A stretch of DNA of 18,817 bases, from NCBI GenBank assembly GCA_927911695.1, contig CAKMQO010000245.1, positions 1 to 18,817 on the forward strand, read 5' to 3'. Both the position numbers and the translations under genes were made by a program. The notes beneath the pieces are model-generated. The model was not told the DNA's origin. It saw only the letters and a list, made by a program, of their open reading frames with translations, and made no database searches. This document shows, piece by piece, positions 5,833-15,835 of the stretch. This DNA is from an uncultured Gemella sp. (lineage in GTDB: Bacteria; Bacillota; Bacilli; Staphylococcales; Gemellaceae). Each line of letters starts with the position of its first letter. Position 1 is the stretch's first letter.

Positions 5833-6012
5833 TATGTGCTCCTCCTTATATCTTTTTGTTTTTATTTTTGTGAAAACAAAAAGCACGATTATCGTTGTTG
5901 TATATGTTATAAAACTGGAACTTCGCCTAGCAGCATAGGCTACGAGTTGCCACATTAAAAAATGTATAACATAGAGGCAATAACAATTAATCCACTGCTA
6001 TTATTTTACACA
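5833..6012 (-). promoter_or_regulatory. rpsD leader, likely S4 autoregulatory structure
   Basis: The long leader has nested pairing. An outer stem TATGTTATA/TATAACATA (5903-5911 with 5965-5973) encloses AACT/AGTT (5919-5922 with 5945-5948) and a strong hairpin GCCTA-6-TAGGC (5925-5940). A second, perfect hairpin with 11-base arms (5852-5883) stands just before the ribosome binding site. Firmicute rpsD mRNAs are known to bind S4 in their leader to repress translation; the details here are inferred. Confidence 0.65.
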
Positions 6013-6018
6013 AAGAAT

Positions 6019-6047
6019 AGTTTACCATCATTTGAGATAATAGTCAA
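6019..6047 (-). promoter_or_regulatory. rpsD promoter
   Basis: On the minus strand, TTGACT (6047-6042), a 17-base spacer, then TAAACT (6024-6019). The start would be near 6012. Confidence 0.7.
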
Positions 6048-6099
6048 CTATTTTGATAGTATATTATTATTTTTTTGTTTATTTATTTTTATTACCTAT

Positions 6100-6762
6100 T
6101 TATTCACATAGATCAAGAAATTTTTTGAACGTATCTACTTCATAATCGACTTCAGGATGCCATTGTAGACCTATAAGATTGCCTTTCTCGATTGCTTCAA
6201 TAGTTCCGTCATCTGCAACAGCAGTAACTTTGAATCCTTCAGCAACATCTTTTATTGCTTGATGATGAATTGAGTTCACCTCGGTTTTATTTCCATATAA
6301 GCTATGAACAAATGAATTATCTTCTATATTAATAGTATGACGAATCAATTGTTCTTTACTTGAATGTTCATCTATATGTTGTTTTAAAGTACCACCGTGA
6401 TAAATATTTAAGCTTTGTAATCCACTACAAATCCCTAAAATAGGTTTATTACTCTTCTCAAAAAGTTCAATAAGTTTGAAGTCTAACTCATCCTCATAAA
6501 GATCATCTGGATACACTAATCCATCTTGAGGCTTTTCTCCATAATATTTAGGATTAATATCCCTATCACGTCCAGCAATTATCAGTCCACTGCACATGGC
6601 TGCAATTTCCTCTAATCCATTAACAGAACAAACTGGGAATAAAATAAAGCCAGCTTTTTCTGCTATTTCTGAAAAATAACCATTAATGTATAAACGTCTT
6701 TTTGCTATACCAGTATCTGATTTGTAATCGACACTTCTAGTTGAAATCGCAATTATTTTCAT
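6100..6762 (-). CDS. Class I glutamine amidotransferase-like peptidase (PuuD/C26 type)
   Basis: The protein has 220 residues. The ATG at 6762 is used because AGGAGGT lies eight bases upstream; the TTG two codons earlier is inside the gap. It opens with KIIAISTRSVDYKSDTGIAK and has the oxyanion-type strand GLIIAGRDRDINPKYY. The catalytic triad is in GICSGLQSLN (Cys112) and LQWHPEVDY (His202, Glu204). The D-I-N-P-x-x-Y-G phrase is characteristic of gamma-glutamyl-GABA hydrolases (PuuD family). The usual GICRG is GICSG here. No polyamine or putrescine genes are adjacent, so the natural substrate, some gamma-glutamyl compound, is unknown. It has its own consensus promoter and diverges from the unknown gene at 6990 across a 227-base region with an inverted repeat. 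Confidence 0.85.
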   Translation of the reverse strand: MKIIAISTRSVDYKSDTGIAKRRLYINGYFSEIAEKAGFILFPVCSVNGLEEIAAMCSGLIIAGRDRDINPKYYGEKPQDGLVYPDDLYEDELDFKLIELFEKSNKPILGICSGLQSLNIYHGGTLKQHIDEHSSKEQLIRHTINIEDNSFVHSLYGNKTEVNSIHHQAIKDVAEGFKVTAVADDGTIEAIEKGNLIGLQWHPEVDYEVDTFKKFLDLCE

Positions 6763-6797
6763 ATGCAATGACCTCCTTTTTTAAATTTATGTTACTT

Positions 6798-6826
6798 ATT
6801 ATATAAAGTTTGTATAAAAATGTCAA
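6798..6826 (-). promoter_or_regulatory. Consensus promoter of the amidotransferase gene
   Basis: TTGACA (6826-6821), exactly 17 bases, TATAAT (6803-6798) on the minus strand. It is a perfect match to consensus at both boxes. Confidence 0.8.
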
Positions 6827-6841
6827 GATTAAGCTTTCATT

Positions 6842-6863
6842 ATTTTCAGACGTTTCTGAAAAT
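6842..6863. promoter_or_regulatory. Perfect inverted repeat between divergent genes
   Basis: ATTTTCAGA (6842-6850), spacer CGTT, then TCTGAAAAT (6855-6863): nine-base arms with no mismatch. It sits just upstream of the -35 of the minus-strand promoter and about 65 bases from the plus-strand -35. There is no T run, so it is more likely an operator than a terminator. Confidence 0.5.
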
Positions 6864-6927
6864 TCAAAAATATTTTGCACATAATTTATACTTATAATAG
6901 TTAATTTGGCAAATGTAGCTTATTCTA

Positions 6928-6956
6928 TTGTAAATGTAATGAAAGATATGTATAAT
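6928..6956 (+). promoter_or_regulatory. Promoter of the unknown 206-residue gene
   Basis: TTGTAA (6928-6933), a 17-base spacer ending in TATG, then TATAAT (6951-6956). The ATG follows 34 bases after the -10. Confidence 0.65.
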
Positions 6957-6989
6957 AATAATGTGCTAAATTTAAGGAGGAAAAATTGA

Positions 6990-7611
6990 ATGAACTATAT
7001 ATTGACAGTTAAGTATCCTAAGCAAGAAGTAATAGAAGATGGAAAAGAATCAGTTACAAATGTAAAAGAAAATATTGAAGATGCAACTATAGAACAACTT
7101 CTAGAAAAATACCAAGAATTTCAACGTGTAGGATATGATGTGAAAGTCAATTTTGTAACTGCGGATGTCTACGATGAATTTGATGTTTTTAAAATGGCTG
7201 AGATTTTTGATCTTAATGCTATTGATTACAGTGCAAAACTTAAGTTTATAAATCGATCTAACAAAGGATCACACGACTACATCAGCAGCCTTGCTAAGCT
7301 TTTTGATAGGTATACTTTTGACTATGATATTTCTATCAAATTGAAAGTAAACGAAAAATCAGAAATTTGATTTTCAAAATGAAGATACTTGGTTTGGTGA
7401 AACGCCAATATACCAAATTAATCCAAAGATTAAAGTAAAAGATGCAAAACTGTTTAAAAACTTATATGATGAGCTAAATGAAATAGCTCAAGTTAGCGCA
7501 GAAATTAAACCAAAGAAAATCGAAGAAAAAATACTATTATTATCTTTAGATAATTATCCAGCTGGAACAGAAGTAGTGTTTACTCTTAAAGATTCAGAAA
7601 TTTACGAATAA
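6990..7611 (+). CDS. Protein of unknown function, 206 residues
   Basis: Two open segments join if one T is removed from the run at 7366-7368: MNYILTVKYPKQEVIEDGKE through SIKLKVNEKSEI, then DFQNEDTWFGETPIYQIN to a TAA at 7611. AAGGAGG lies nine bases before the ATG. The protein is soluble and acidic, with alternating strands and helices and no signal peptide or membrane segment. YILTVKYPK at the N-terminus and a segment DVKVNFVTADVYDEFDVFKM suggest an alpha/beta fold. I do not recognise a family. The gene is a single-gene unit with its own promoter and terminator, diverging from the glutamine amidotransferase. Codon use matches the neighbours, so it looks native and not recently acquired. Confidence 0.65.
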
Positions 7612-7624
7612 CATATAAATTTAG

Positions 7625-7672
7625 AATACTTGAAAATTATTATAAATATAATGATTTTTCAAGTATTTTTTT
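7625..7672 (+). terminator. Terminator of the unknown gene
   Basis: AATACTTGAAAA (7625-7636) pairs perfectly with TTTTCAAGTATT (7656-7667), followed by a T run to 7672. Confidence 0.8.
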
Positions 7673-7759
7673 ATCATAAAATGAATTATTTTTATTTACT
7701 TCTCAGCCACCTTTTACACAAAATAGATTAATATTTCAACTCACTATTTATATAAAAAA

Positions 7760-7787
7760 AGACACCAGAGAAAGTTCTCTGATGTCT
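7760..7787 (-). terminator. Terminator of the rplM-rpsI operon
   Basis: On the minus strand a stem of about 11 pairs (AGACATCAGAG with CTCTGGTGTCT, one G-U) is followed by T7 (7760-7754). It lies 26 bases after the rpsI stop. Confidence 0.85.
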
Positions 7788-7813
7788 TGACGTAATTTGG
7801 TATAAGACCAATA

Positions 7814-8206
7814 TTAACGTTTTGAGAATTGAGGAGCACGTCTCGCACCACGAAGACCGTATTTTTTACGTTCTTTCATACGAGGGTCACGAGTTAGTAA
7901 TCCTGCTGGTTTTAAGTCTTTACGGTATTCTGGGTTTACTTCTAGTAAAGCACGTGCAATTCCGTGACGGATCGCTTGAGCTTGTCCTGTGTATCCTCCA
8001 CCGTTAACGTTAACTAAAACGTCATAGTTACCTGTAGTAGATGTAACTTCTAAAGGTTGCATTAAGTCTAATACTAATGATTCTAATGGTAAGTATTCAC
8101 GCATTTCTCTGTTGTTGATAACAACTTTCCCTGTTCCAGGTACTAATCTTACACGTGCTACTGAGCTTTTACGGCGTCCTGTACCGCGATATTCTACTTG
8201 TGCCAT
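7814..8206 (-). CDS. rpsI: 30S ribosomal protein S9
   Basis: The protein has 130 residues, full length. It starts [20 protein letters not shown] and carries the S9 signature [20 protein letters not shown]. The C-terminus is basic and ends [16 protein letters not shown], with the SKR tail that reaches the P site of the ribosome. AGGAGG precedes the ATG. It is the second gene after rplM, with a 19-base gap, and is transcribed from the rplM promoter; a strong terminator follows. The frame is intact. Confidence 0.97.
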   Translation of the reverse strand: MAQVEYRGTGRRKSSVARVRLVPGTGKVVINNREMREYLPLESLVLDLMQPLEVTSTTGNYDVLVNVNGGGYTGQAQAIRHGIARALLEVNPEYRKDLKPAGLLTRDPRMKERKKYGLRGARRAPQFSKR

Positions 8207-8225
8207 TTAATAATTTCCTCCTATA

Positions 8226-8663
8226 TTATCCACGTAATTCGTATTTTTCTGGTTTTTGTGCTGCGTGTGGGTGTTCAGCTCCACGGTAAACGTGAAGTTT
8301 CATTCCTTGAGCTCTACCTAAAGTATTTTTTGGTAACATACCTTTGATAGATAGTTCTAAAAGTTCTTCTGGATATTTTTCTACCATTAATCCAGCAGTT
8401 CTTTCTTTTAACCCACCTGGGTGCATTGTGTGACGACGGTAAATTTTATCAGTTAATTTTTTACCAGTTAACACAATTTTCTCAGCGTTGATAATGATAA
8501 CATTATCCCCAGTATCGATGTGTGGTGTATAAGTAGGTTTGTGTTTCCCTCTTAAAATTGAAGCTACCTCTGATGATAAGCGACCTAAAGTTTGTCCTTC
8601 AGCATCGATTACATACCATTTTTTTTCTACAGTTGATGGCTTTGCCATATATGTTTGACGCAT
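8226..8663 (-). CDS. rplM: 50S ribosomal protein L13
   Basis: The protein has 145 residues, the usual Bacillus length. It begins [20 protein letters not shown], as in B. subtilis (MRTTPMA...), so the ATG at 8663 is right and not the internal one at residue 6. Conserved blocks are [37 protein letters not shown] and the [20 protein letters not shown] region. AGGAGG lies nine bases upstream. It is the first gene of the two-gene rplM-rpsI operon and has a leader with a hairpin, consistent with the L13-dependent control known in Bacilli. Confidence 0.97.
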   Translation of the reverse strand: MRQTYMAKPSTVEKKWYVIDAEGQTLGRLSSEVASILRGKHKPTYTPHIDTGDNVIIINAEKIVLTGKKLTDKIYRRHTMHPGGLKERTAGLMVEKYPEELLELSIKGMLPKNTLGRAQGMKLHVYRGAEHPHAAQKPEKYELRG

Positions 8664-8751
8664 GTCTTTTTTCCTCCTAGATGTTGTTTTTAATCTGTCA
8701 TAACGACTAAGTTTTCCGGGGCTTACTCGTGAAGATATATAAACAATATCA
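8664..8751 (-). promoter_or_regulatory. rplM leader, likely L13 leader element
   Basis: The leader is about 88 bases. The main feature is a hairpin at 8704-8729: CGAGTAAG pairs with CTTAGTCG (seven of eight pairs) around a loop beginning CCCC. An L13 leader structure is known in front of rplM in low-GC Gram-positives, and position and size fit. No covariance model was run. Confidence 0.6.
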
Positions 8752-8757
8752 TAAGTA

Positions 8758-8786
8758 ATAATACCTTATTTGAAGATAAATGTCAA
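8758..8786 (-). promoter_or_regulatory. rplM-rpsI promoter
   Basis: On the minus strand, TTGACA (8786-8781), a 17-base spacer, then TATTAT (8763-8758). Confidence 0.75.
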
Positions 8787-8845
8787 GATATTTTCTTTAC
8801 TTTTATATATATTTCTATATCTTTTTTTTAGCTCGAAAAATTAAA

Positions 8846-8895
8846 ATTAAGGGCTACTCTAAAAATTAGTAGTTCTGATTCATTTCGCCCTTAAT
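8846..8895 (-). terminator. Probable gltX terminator
   Basis: ATTAAGGGC (8846-8854) and GCCCTTAAT (8887-8895) are perfect complements, with an inner CTACT/AGTAG stem. On the minus strand the hairpin is followed by TTTTAATTTTT, a broken T tract, so strength is uncertain. Confidence 0.6.
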
Positions 8896-8922
8896 CTTTC
8901 GTTATTTTTTTCTTAATTTATA

Positions 8923-10386
8923 CTATTTAATTGTTTCTAATGCAGCTTTTACTCTAGCAGCTACACGTTCTTTACCAAGTAACTCTAAACTTGTGTTTAA
9001 TTCTGGACCATGCATTGATCCTGTTGACGCAATACGGATTGGCATAAATAAGTTTTTACCTTTAACACCTGTATCTTTTTGAATCGCTTTGATTAAAGCT
9101 TTAATATTATCAGCTGTGAATTCTTCCACTTCTTCAACTTTTGTTAAGAAATCTTCGAATACTGTTGCTGTAGTTTCTTGTTTTAAGATTTCTAATTCTT
9201 CTTCGTCAAATTTAACATCTTCAACGAAGAATTGTTTTGTTAACTCAACGATTTCAGCTCCGTAACTCATTTGTGGTTGGTATAATGAAATTAATTTTTC
9301 AAACCATGCTTTGTTAGCTTCTACTTCTTCGGCTGTTGCTACACCTTCTTTAATGAAGAACGGTAATGATAAGTCTACGATTCTTTCTAAAGGTTGAGCT
9401 TTGATGTATTGGTTATTAATCCAAGTAAGTTTATTGTTATCGAAGAACGCAGGTGATTTACTTAGACGTTTTTCATCAAAAATTTTAACAAATTCTTCTT
9501 TAGAGAAGATTTCTTGTTCACCTTCTGGAGACCATCCTAATAAAGCGATGAAGTTAAATAATGCTTCTGGAAGGTATCCTAATTCATCATATTGTTCGAT
9601 GAATTGGATGATACTTTCATCACGTTTAGATAATTTTTTCTTATTTTCATTTACGATTAGAGTCATGTGACCAAATCTTGGTGGTTCAAATCCTAATGCT
9701 TCATATACTACTAATTGTTTTGGTGTATTAGAAACGTGATCGTCCCCACGTAATACGTGAGAAATTTTCATTAAGTAGTCATCGATAACAACAGCGAAGT
9801 TGTACGTGGCTACTCCATCATTTTTAATGATTACAAAATCTCCGAAGTCATGCCCTTCGAATGATAGTTCACCTTTAACCATATCATCAAATTTGTATGT
9901 TCTATCTTGAGGAACACGGATACGGATAGCTGGTTTTCTACCTTCTTTTTCAAAAGCTTCTTGCTCTTCTTTTGTTAAGTTAGCGTGTTTTCCACTATAA
10001 CGTGGTGGTAATCCATTAGCGATTTGCTCTTCTCTTTCAGCTTCTAATTCTTCAGCTGTCATGTAGCATTTATAAGCTTTATCTTCTGCGATAAGTTGAT
10101 CAGCATATTTTTGATAAATATCAATTCTCTCAGATTGACGGTATGGACCGAATTCTTTTTCTTTACCAATACCTTCATCATAATCTAAACCTAACCAGTT
10201 CATGTATTTAAGCTGGCTACGTTCACCTTCTTCTTTGTTACGTTTGAAGTCCGTATCTTCAATTCTTAATACGAAATCTCCACCGTTATGTTTAGCAAAA
10301 AGGTAATTAAATAATGCAGTTCTTGCATTTCCGATATGTAAATTCCCTGTTGGAGATGGTGCATATCTTACTCTTACTTTTGTCAT
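8923..10386 (-). CDS. gltX: Glutamyl-tRNA synthetase
   Basis: The protein has 487 residues. The ATG at 10386 is preferred to one eight codons earlier because AAGGAG lies seven bases before it and the family starts [19 protein letters not shown]. Class I synthetase signatures are present: the HIGH-type motif in [17 protein letters not shown] and the KMSKS-type motif in [14 protein letters not shown]. The middle has [20 protein letters not shown], and the helical C-terminal anticodon-binding domain ends at AALETIK. It charges tRNA-Glu, and in most Bacilli also tRNA-Gln, which is then amidated; that is family knowledge. It is a single gene with its own promoter. No cysE or cysS follows, unlike in B. 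subtilis. The frame is intact. Confidence 0.97.
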   Translation of the reverse strand: MTKVRVRYAPSPTGNLHIGNARTALFNYLFAKHNGGDFVLRIEDTDFKRNKEEGERSQLKYMNWLGLDYDEGIGKEKEFGPYRQSERIDIYQKYADQLIAEDKAYKCYMTAEELEAEREEQIANGLPPRYSGKHANLTKEEQEAFEKEGRKPAIRIRVPQDRTYKFDDMVKGELSFEGHDFGDFVIIKNDGVATYNFAVVIDDYLMKISHVLRGDDHVSNTPKQLVVYEALGFEPPRFGHMTLIVNENKKKLSKRDESIIQFIEQYDELGYLPEALFNFIALLGWSPEGEQEIFSKEEFVKIFDEKRLSKSPAFFDNNKLTWINNQYIKAQPLERIVDLSLPFFIKEGVATAEEVEANKAWFEKLISLYQPQMSYGAEIVELTKQFFVEDVKFDEEELEILKQETTATVFEDFLTKVEEVEEFTADNIKALIKAIQKDTGVKGKNLFMPIRIASTGSMHGPELNTSLELLGKERVAARVKAALETIK

Positions 10387-10429
10387 AGTAATCTCCTTTT
10401 TATTGTTCATTAAATTCTAATACTAAAAT

Positions 10430-10459
10430 ATTATATCACAAACTATATTGATATTTCAA
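10430..10459 (-). promoter_or_regulatory. gltX promoter
   Basis: On the minus strand, TTGAAA (10459-10454), an 18-base spacer and TATAAT (10435-10430), with TG one base before the -10 (extended -10). The start codon is about 45 bases downstream. No T-box-like leader fits in this space. Confidence 0.65.
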
Positions 10460-10612
10460 CGAAAGTTAAACATTTCAAACAGAATTGATACTTTAATCAT
10501 ATTATTTCTATGACAAATCTATAGATTAACACTTTTTCTTAGAAAAATGGTTGTATAATAAATGCGAGACAGGAATTTTTTCTGCCCCGGATTTACTATA
10601 CACCCAAAATAA

Positions 10613-10646
10613 AGAACTAAATAGCATTTTCCCACTACTTAGTTCT
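10613..10646 (-). terminator. Probable terminator of the acpS-alr-tex-oatA run
   Basis: AGAACTAAATAG and CTACTTAGTTCT pair at 11 of 12 positions around a ten-base loop. The minus side is followed by TTATTTT and the plus side by a T7 tract about 6 bases on. It lies ten bases after the oatA stop. Confidence 0.65.
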
Positions 10647-10656
10647 CTAGATTTTT

Positions 10657-12523
10657 TTAATTTGCCTTAATTTCTACTGGGCGTTTTAAGTTTTTCTCTA
10701 TTAATGTTACCATTTCAGATATACCTGCTTGATTTAAGTGAACTCTATCTGGCTCAAATAAATCTTTGGTACTATTTGCTACTGAATACCAGTCAATAAG
10801 TTTAACATTTGAATGTTTTTCTTGTGCTTCTTTTAATGCTGTATTTACCGTTTTTTCCCAAGCTCGTGGTACTTTAATATTGACGAAGTAAATATCTGCT
10901 TTATCAAACTGTTTTACTAATTCTTCAATTTGACTTTCTGTAAATGGACCATTAGTTCCTAACTGGAAGATTATCGCTGAATTTTCATTATTATATTTAG
11001 AATAGTTTTTCGCCTCTTCTACTGCTAAATATAATTGACGACCAATTTTCCCATCTATAACAGCTCCCGGGTATAGTTCTTGGAATTTTTCTCCAATATC
11101 TACAGTTAATGAATCACCCATAACTAGTACTGAACTATATTTTTTATCAGAATTTTTTTTATCTTCTTTGTTATCTTTGTTATCTTTATTATCTTTGTTA
11201 GAATCACTAGATTTTTCTTGGTTATTATCTTTATTGTTTCCGTTATTTACAAACTGAGTTTCTTTATTTGCTTCCATTTCTTTTACAAAAGCTGTAGAAA
11301 TAAATGGAACACTTTTCCGAAAATACCCATTAAGAATAATATTGAAACTAGTCCGACAACACCTGCATAGATTTTTCTAGATTTTCTAGGACGTTTCTTC
11401 AGTTTTTTGAATATAACATTTATGTAGTTTTTAAATCCTAATTTTCTAATTGGAGTTTCTACAAATAAATAACTAGCTGTAGCTAAAACAAATGTCAGAA
11501 TTACGCGTAATATTACAAAGATAATATTAGGATTCCCTATTCTGATACCGGTGTTGTTAATACTATACTGGGAAATGCCATAAGTATAAAACTGTATGAT
11601 ATCTTACCAATAAATACTACAGGTTTGAACGATAATAATCTTGACATTAGTGTATGTTGTTTCCCACTACTTATTATAACTATCAATCCTAATATAGCTA
11701 CTAATAAGAATCCACCTCTATATAACCATGTATTATACTCAGATGTATAAATCATTACTGTTATTAAAGAAGCGATAGCCACTAGTGAAATAACACTGTA
11801 TATAACGTTCTGTTGCGGAGTTACCTTAGTATGTAATCTCTCCATAGGATATAAGATTGCTCCTACAACTCCTACAAGTAGTGAAAATGCTCGAGTATCA
11901 GTACCGAAATATATTCTACTGATATTGTTTATATCAAATAAAAGAATATGCGCTATTAATGATACTAATATTAATCCTAGAACAACATATAAAAAGTTCT
12001 TATTTAATTTATACGTTCCATCTTTTGATTTTTTCTTTCTATTGACTAATAAGAATAGCAATGGGAAAATCATATAAAATTGCTCTTCTATTGCTAAAGA
12101 CCAAAGATGTTTGAACGGACTTTGCGCACCGAAGCTATCAAAATAATCTAGTTTATGGAAGATATACCACCAGTTACTTGAATATATATAACCAAATATA
12201 GCATCAAGGTGACTCTTACGAAGCAGTACTTCATTGAAAAGCACCATTACTACTAACCCAACTGTTATCATAAAGTAAACAGCTGGTAATAGACGTCTAG
12301 CCCTTCTAATATAGAAATTATATAAATTTAAGCTACCAGTCTTTCTATATTCTTTAATAATTAATGAACTAATTAAATATCCCGATAAAACAAAAAATAG
12401 ATCTACCCCTAAAAATCCACCCGGTAGGTAATTTACGTCAACGTGATAAATAATAACGGCTAATACAGCCAATGCCCTCAAGCTATCTATACTTGGAAGG
12501 TATTTTGATTTATTATTACTCAT
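10657..12523 (-). CDS. oatA: Peptidoglycan O-acetyltransferase, OatA type
   Basis: The protein has about 622 residues after correction. Residues 1 to about 400 are an acyltransferase-3 membrane domain: IDSLRALAVLAVIIYH with the catalytic His, GGFLGVDLFFVLSGYLIS, RRARRLLPA, and HLWSLAIEEQFYMIFP. A charged, Asn/Lys-rich linker follows (repeats of NKDNKD), then an extracellular SGNH esterase domain with GDSLTVD (Ser), LGTNGPF and DRVHL (Asp, His). This is OatA, which O-acetylates N-acetylmuramate and gives lysozyme resistance. The frame is broken near 11541 (one A missing) and in the run at 11313-11316 (one A missing). About 11560-11595 reads LMAFP where the family motif LWHFP lies one frame over, flanked by two compensating indels. 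The gene starts 11 bases after tex. Confidence 0.88.
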
Positions 12524-12534
12524 TTTTCCCTCCT

Positions 12535-14703
12535 TTAATCTTTAAACATTGCTAGTGCAACACGGCCTCTTTGTTTGTCTACATCTATAACATAAACATC
12601 CACAATTTGCCCTACACTAAGAACATCAAGTGGGTTTTTTATATAATTTTTACTAATTTTTGAAATATGTACCATCGCATCTTGTTTTAACCCAATGTCA
12701 ATAAATGCTCCAAACTGTGTTATATTTCTAACAGTACCCGCTAATTTAACACCAATCTGAAGATCATCTATAGTTAGAATATCAGATTTTAACAATGGCT
12801 TAGCGAATGATTCACGTTCATCTCGCAGAGGTTGTTTTAAATCTTTAATTATATCTTCTAACGTTTCAAGACCTACACCAATTTTTTCTGCTAGAGATTT
12901 TTTATCTACATCACCTATTGTAGTAGCAAACTCTTCTGTTCCCACTTCTTTAGTTGATAATTTTAGCTCTTTTAATAAATTCTCTGCTGCTTTATAACTT
13001 TCTGGGTGAATACCTGTAGCATCAAAAATATTTTTACTATCGGGTATTCTAAAGAATCCTACACATTGCTCATATGTTTTTTTACCTAATCTTGGTACTT
13101 TAGCAATTTCTTTAATAGTTTCTATTTTTCCATTTTCTTGACGATAAGCTACAATATTCTTAGCTATTTGCTTATTAACACCTGAAACATATGATAGTAA
13201 AGATACCGAGGCTGTATTAACATTTACCCCTACTTTGTTAACAGCAGTTTCTACTACGAAAGTAAGCTCTTTTTCTAAAAACTTAGGAGTAATATCGTGT
13301 TGATATTGACCTACACCGATTGATTTAGGGTCAATTTTTACAAGTTCACTTAATGGATCTTGAATACGTCGTGCTATAGATACAGCACTTCTTTCTTCTA
13401 CATTAAAATCTGGGAATTCTTCACGTGCTACTTCACTTGCTGAGTACACACTAGCTCCCGCTTCATTTACGATAACATAGTCAATTTTTTAATCCCGCTT
13501 CTTTTAAGTTATCTACTACAAATTTCTCAGTTTCACGAGATGCAGTACCATTACCGATAGCTATTAAATTAATATTGTGTTTATTAATAAATTTAATTAA
13601 ATCTTTTTTTGATTTTTCTTGCTTATCTGCTGAAGCTGGCTTATGCGGATAGATTACCATTTTATCTATAAAATTACCATATTCATCAACAATTGCCATC
13701 TTACAACCTGTTCTAAATGCAGGGTCTATTCCTAAAACTTTTTTGTTTTTAAGAGGACTTTGCATTAATAGTTGTTTCAAGTTTTCTGAGAAAATGACAA
13801 CAGAGTCTTCCTCAGCTTTTTTCGTTAAATCACTACGAATCTCTCTTTCAATTGATGGATAGATTAATCTCTTCATACTATCAGCGATACATTCTAGTAG
13901 CAAGTTGCTAATCGCTGTTTGACGATTTTTTGTTAAACCACGTAGTATATAATTGTGTAATCTATCTTTATCATTTTCGATACTTACACGAATTATTCCT
14001 TCTTTTTCCGCTCTATTTAAAGCAAGAATTCTATGTGAAGCAATTTTTGAAATTTGTTCTCCAAACTCATAGTAGTTTTTATAAGTAGCATTTTCGTCTT
14101 TTTCTTCCCCACCTTTTTTAAGTATTGAAGTAATTTGACCGAATTTTCTAGTGTTTTCAAGTACATACTCACGATATTTTGCACTATCAGAAATATTTTC
14201 TGCGATAATATCTAATGCATAGTTAATTGCTTCTTCAGCCGTATTAACCTCTTTTTCAGCATTTATATACTTAGTAGCTTCTTTATTCAAATCTTCTAAA
14301 GATTTTGGAAGTTTCAGAATATAGTTAGCTAGTTTCTCTAATCCTTTTTCTTTAGCTATCGTCGCCTTAGTACGTTTTTTCTCTTTAAAAGGACGATACA
14401 AATCTTCTACCCTTGTAATTTTTCTTGAGCTAAAATATCTTTTTTTAGTTCATCAGTAAGTAGACCTTTTTCTGAAATTAATCTAATTACCTCTTCTTTT
14501 CTTTCTTCAAGTGATTTTAAATAATTAAATTCATCTTGAATTTGTTTAATAGCAACTTCATCTAGAGAATTTGTTAATTCTTTTCTATACCTTGCGATAA
14601 AAGCAATTGTATTTCCTTCTTCTAATAAGTTTAATACATTTACTATATACTTATCTTGTATTTTTAACTTAGTTGCTAAGTTTTTCGTAATTTTCTCGTA
14701 CAT
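12535..14703 (-). CDS. tex: Tex-family S1 RNA-binding protein
   Basis: The protein has about 722 residues after two corrections, the normal Tex length. The N-terminal helical part ends at DILAQEKLQ, then a base is missing near 14411 and the frame resumes as VEDLYRPFKEKKRTKATIAK. The YqgF-like core contains VLGIDPAFRTGCKMAIVDE. An extra A at 13483-13488 breaks KEAGLK from VIVNEAGASVYSASEVAREE. The helix-hairpin-helix part follows (VNTASVSLLSYVSG, then NVPRLGKKTYEQC-like residues), and the C-terminal S1 domain is GTVRNITQFGAFIDIGLKQ plus MVHISKIS. Tex binds nucleic acid and is linked to transcription and toxin gene control in several bacteria. It starts 14 bases after alr and ends 11 before oatA, in one run with acpS. 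Confidence 0.92.
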
Positions 14704-14717
14704 ACTATAACTCCATT

Positions 14718-15835
14718 TTATTTTTTATAATAAACTCTTGGAACACGTTTATTTATACAACAGAATATTTCATAACTTATTGTATCTTGATATGTAGCAA
14801 AAGTATCAACTGATATTTTTTGGCCATTATTCTCTCCAAAAATTAGAACATCGTCTCCTACTTTTATATTTTCACTACATCGTACCATAAGTTGATCCAT
14901 GCAAACACGTCCTACTATCTCACAGTCTTCTGCCCCTACTTTAATCTTGAAACCTTGAGCTCGCCTTAAGATACCGTCAGCATAACCGATAGGAACTGTT
15001 GCAATATATTCATCTTGTTTTGCTACATAACTAACACCGTACCCTAGTTTCTCACCTTTTGAAAATTTCTTAACATACGTTACCTTACTTACTAATGAAA
15101 CGACTGGGTCTAGTTTAATCTTATCTAATTTTTCAATATTTTCACTAGGATAACATCCATAAAGTGAAATTCCTAGTCTAGTCATATTATACTGATCTTT
15201 TCTGTCACTATATTTTACTGTACTAGCTGAATTCCCAATATGAATGTATTTTGGTTTATGAGTAAATAGTTTTTAATTTTTCATCGAAGTTTTTAGTTTG
15301 ATTAATCATCATAATCATTATCTCTACCATCAGCATCAGAATAATGCGAGAAGATTCCTTCAAAATCAATTTTCTCAGATGAAAGTAGCTTATCAATTTC
15401 AACTAATTCTTCTTCATCAGAAATACCAATTCGTCCCATTCCCGTATCAATCTTAACATGAATTTTTAATTTCTCTTCGATAATCTCCATCTCTTCTAGA
15501 CATTTTTCTAACCATGCTTTAGATGGACATGTTAATGATACATTATTTTCTACAGCGTATTTTACATTTTGGGGATTTGTTACTCCTAATACAAGAACCA
15601 TACTATCAAAAATTACATCTTTTAATTCCAATGCTTCTTCTAATGTAGCAGTAGCAAAATATCTAACACCATTTTTATATAGATGATCTGCTATTACTCT
15701 TGCGCCTAATCCATAAGAATCAGCTTTTACTATTGCTATACCAGTTTTTTTATTATTAAGTGCTATTAGCTTATTATAATTATTAAGTATCGCATCTAAG
15801 TCTACTCTTAATTCTGTTGGCCTATCATTAATCAT
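14718..15835 (-). CDS. alr: Alanine racemase
   Basis: The protein has about 371 residues after correction. It interconverts L- and D-alanine with PLP, feeding D-Ala-D-Ala for peptidoglycan. The PLP lysine is in AIVKADSYGLGA (Lys37). The N-terminal barrel has HVKIDTGMGRIGI and GIFSHYSDADGRDNDY. The C-terminal domain has GEKLGYGVSYVAKQDEYIAT with the catalytic Tyr, then PIGYADGILRRAQG and GRVCMDQLM. Two one-base errors, near 15300-15310 and in the T5 run at 15270-15274, shift the middle, where KPKYIHIGNSAST is found in the third frame. Its first codons overlap the end of acpS by eight bases, so translation is probably coupled. The gene is essential or nearly so, so sequencing error is likely. 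Confidence 0.93.

Noticed and set aside
7822..8007. Plus-strand open frame inside rpsI
   Set aside because: It lies opposite a conserved ribosomal protein and has no start signals.
9401..9670. Plus-strand open frame inside gltX
   Set aside because: Antisense shadow of a conserved synthetase domain.
10554..10590. A TATAAT followed by GCGAGACAGG and CTGCCCCGG words, as a small RNA
   Set aside because: The -35 is poor and the paired arms match only partly, so there is not enough to call a gene or terminator.
10657..11277. A separate secreted SGNH hydrolase
   Set aside because: The acyltransferase frame leads directly into it after single-base corrections, and the fused order is that of OatA.
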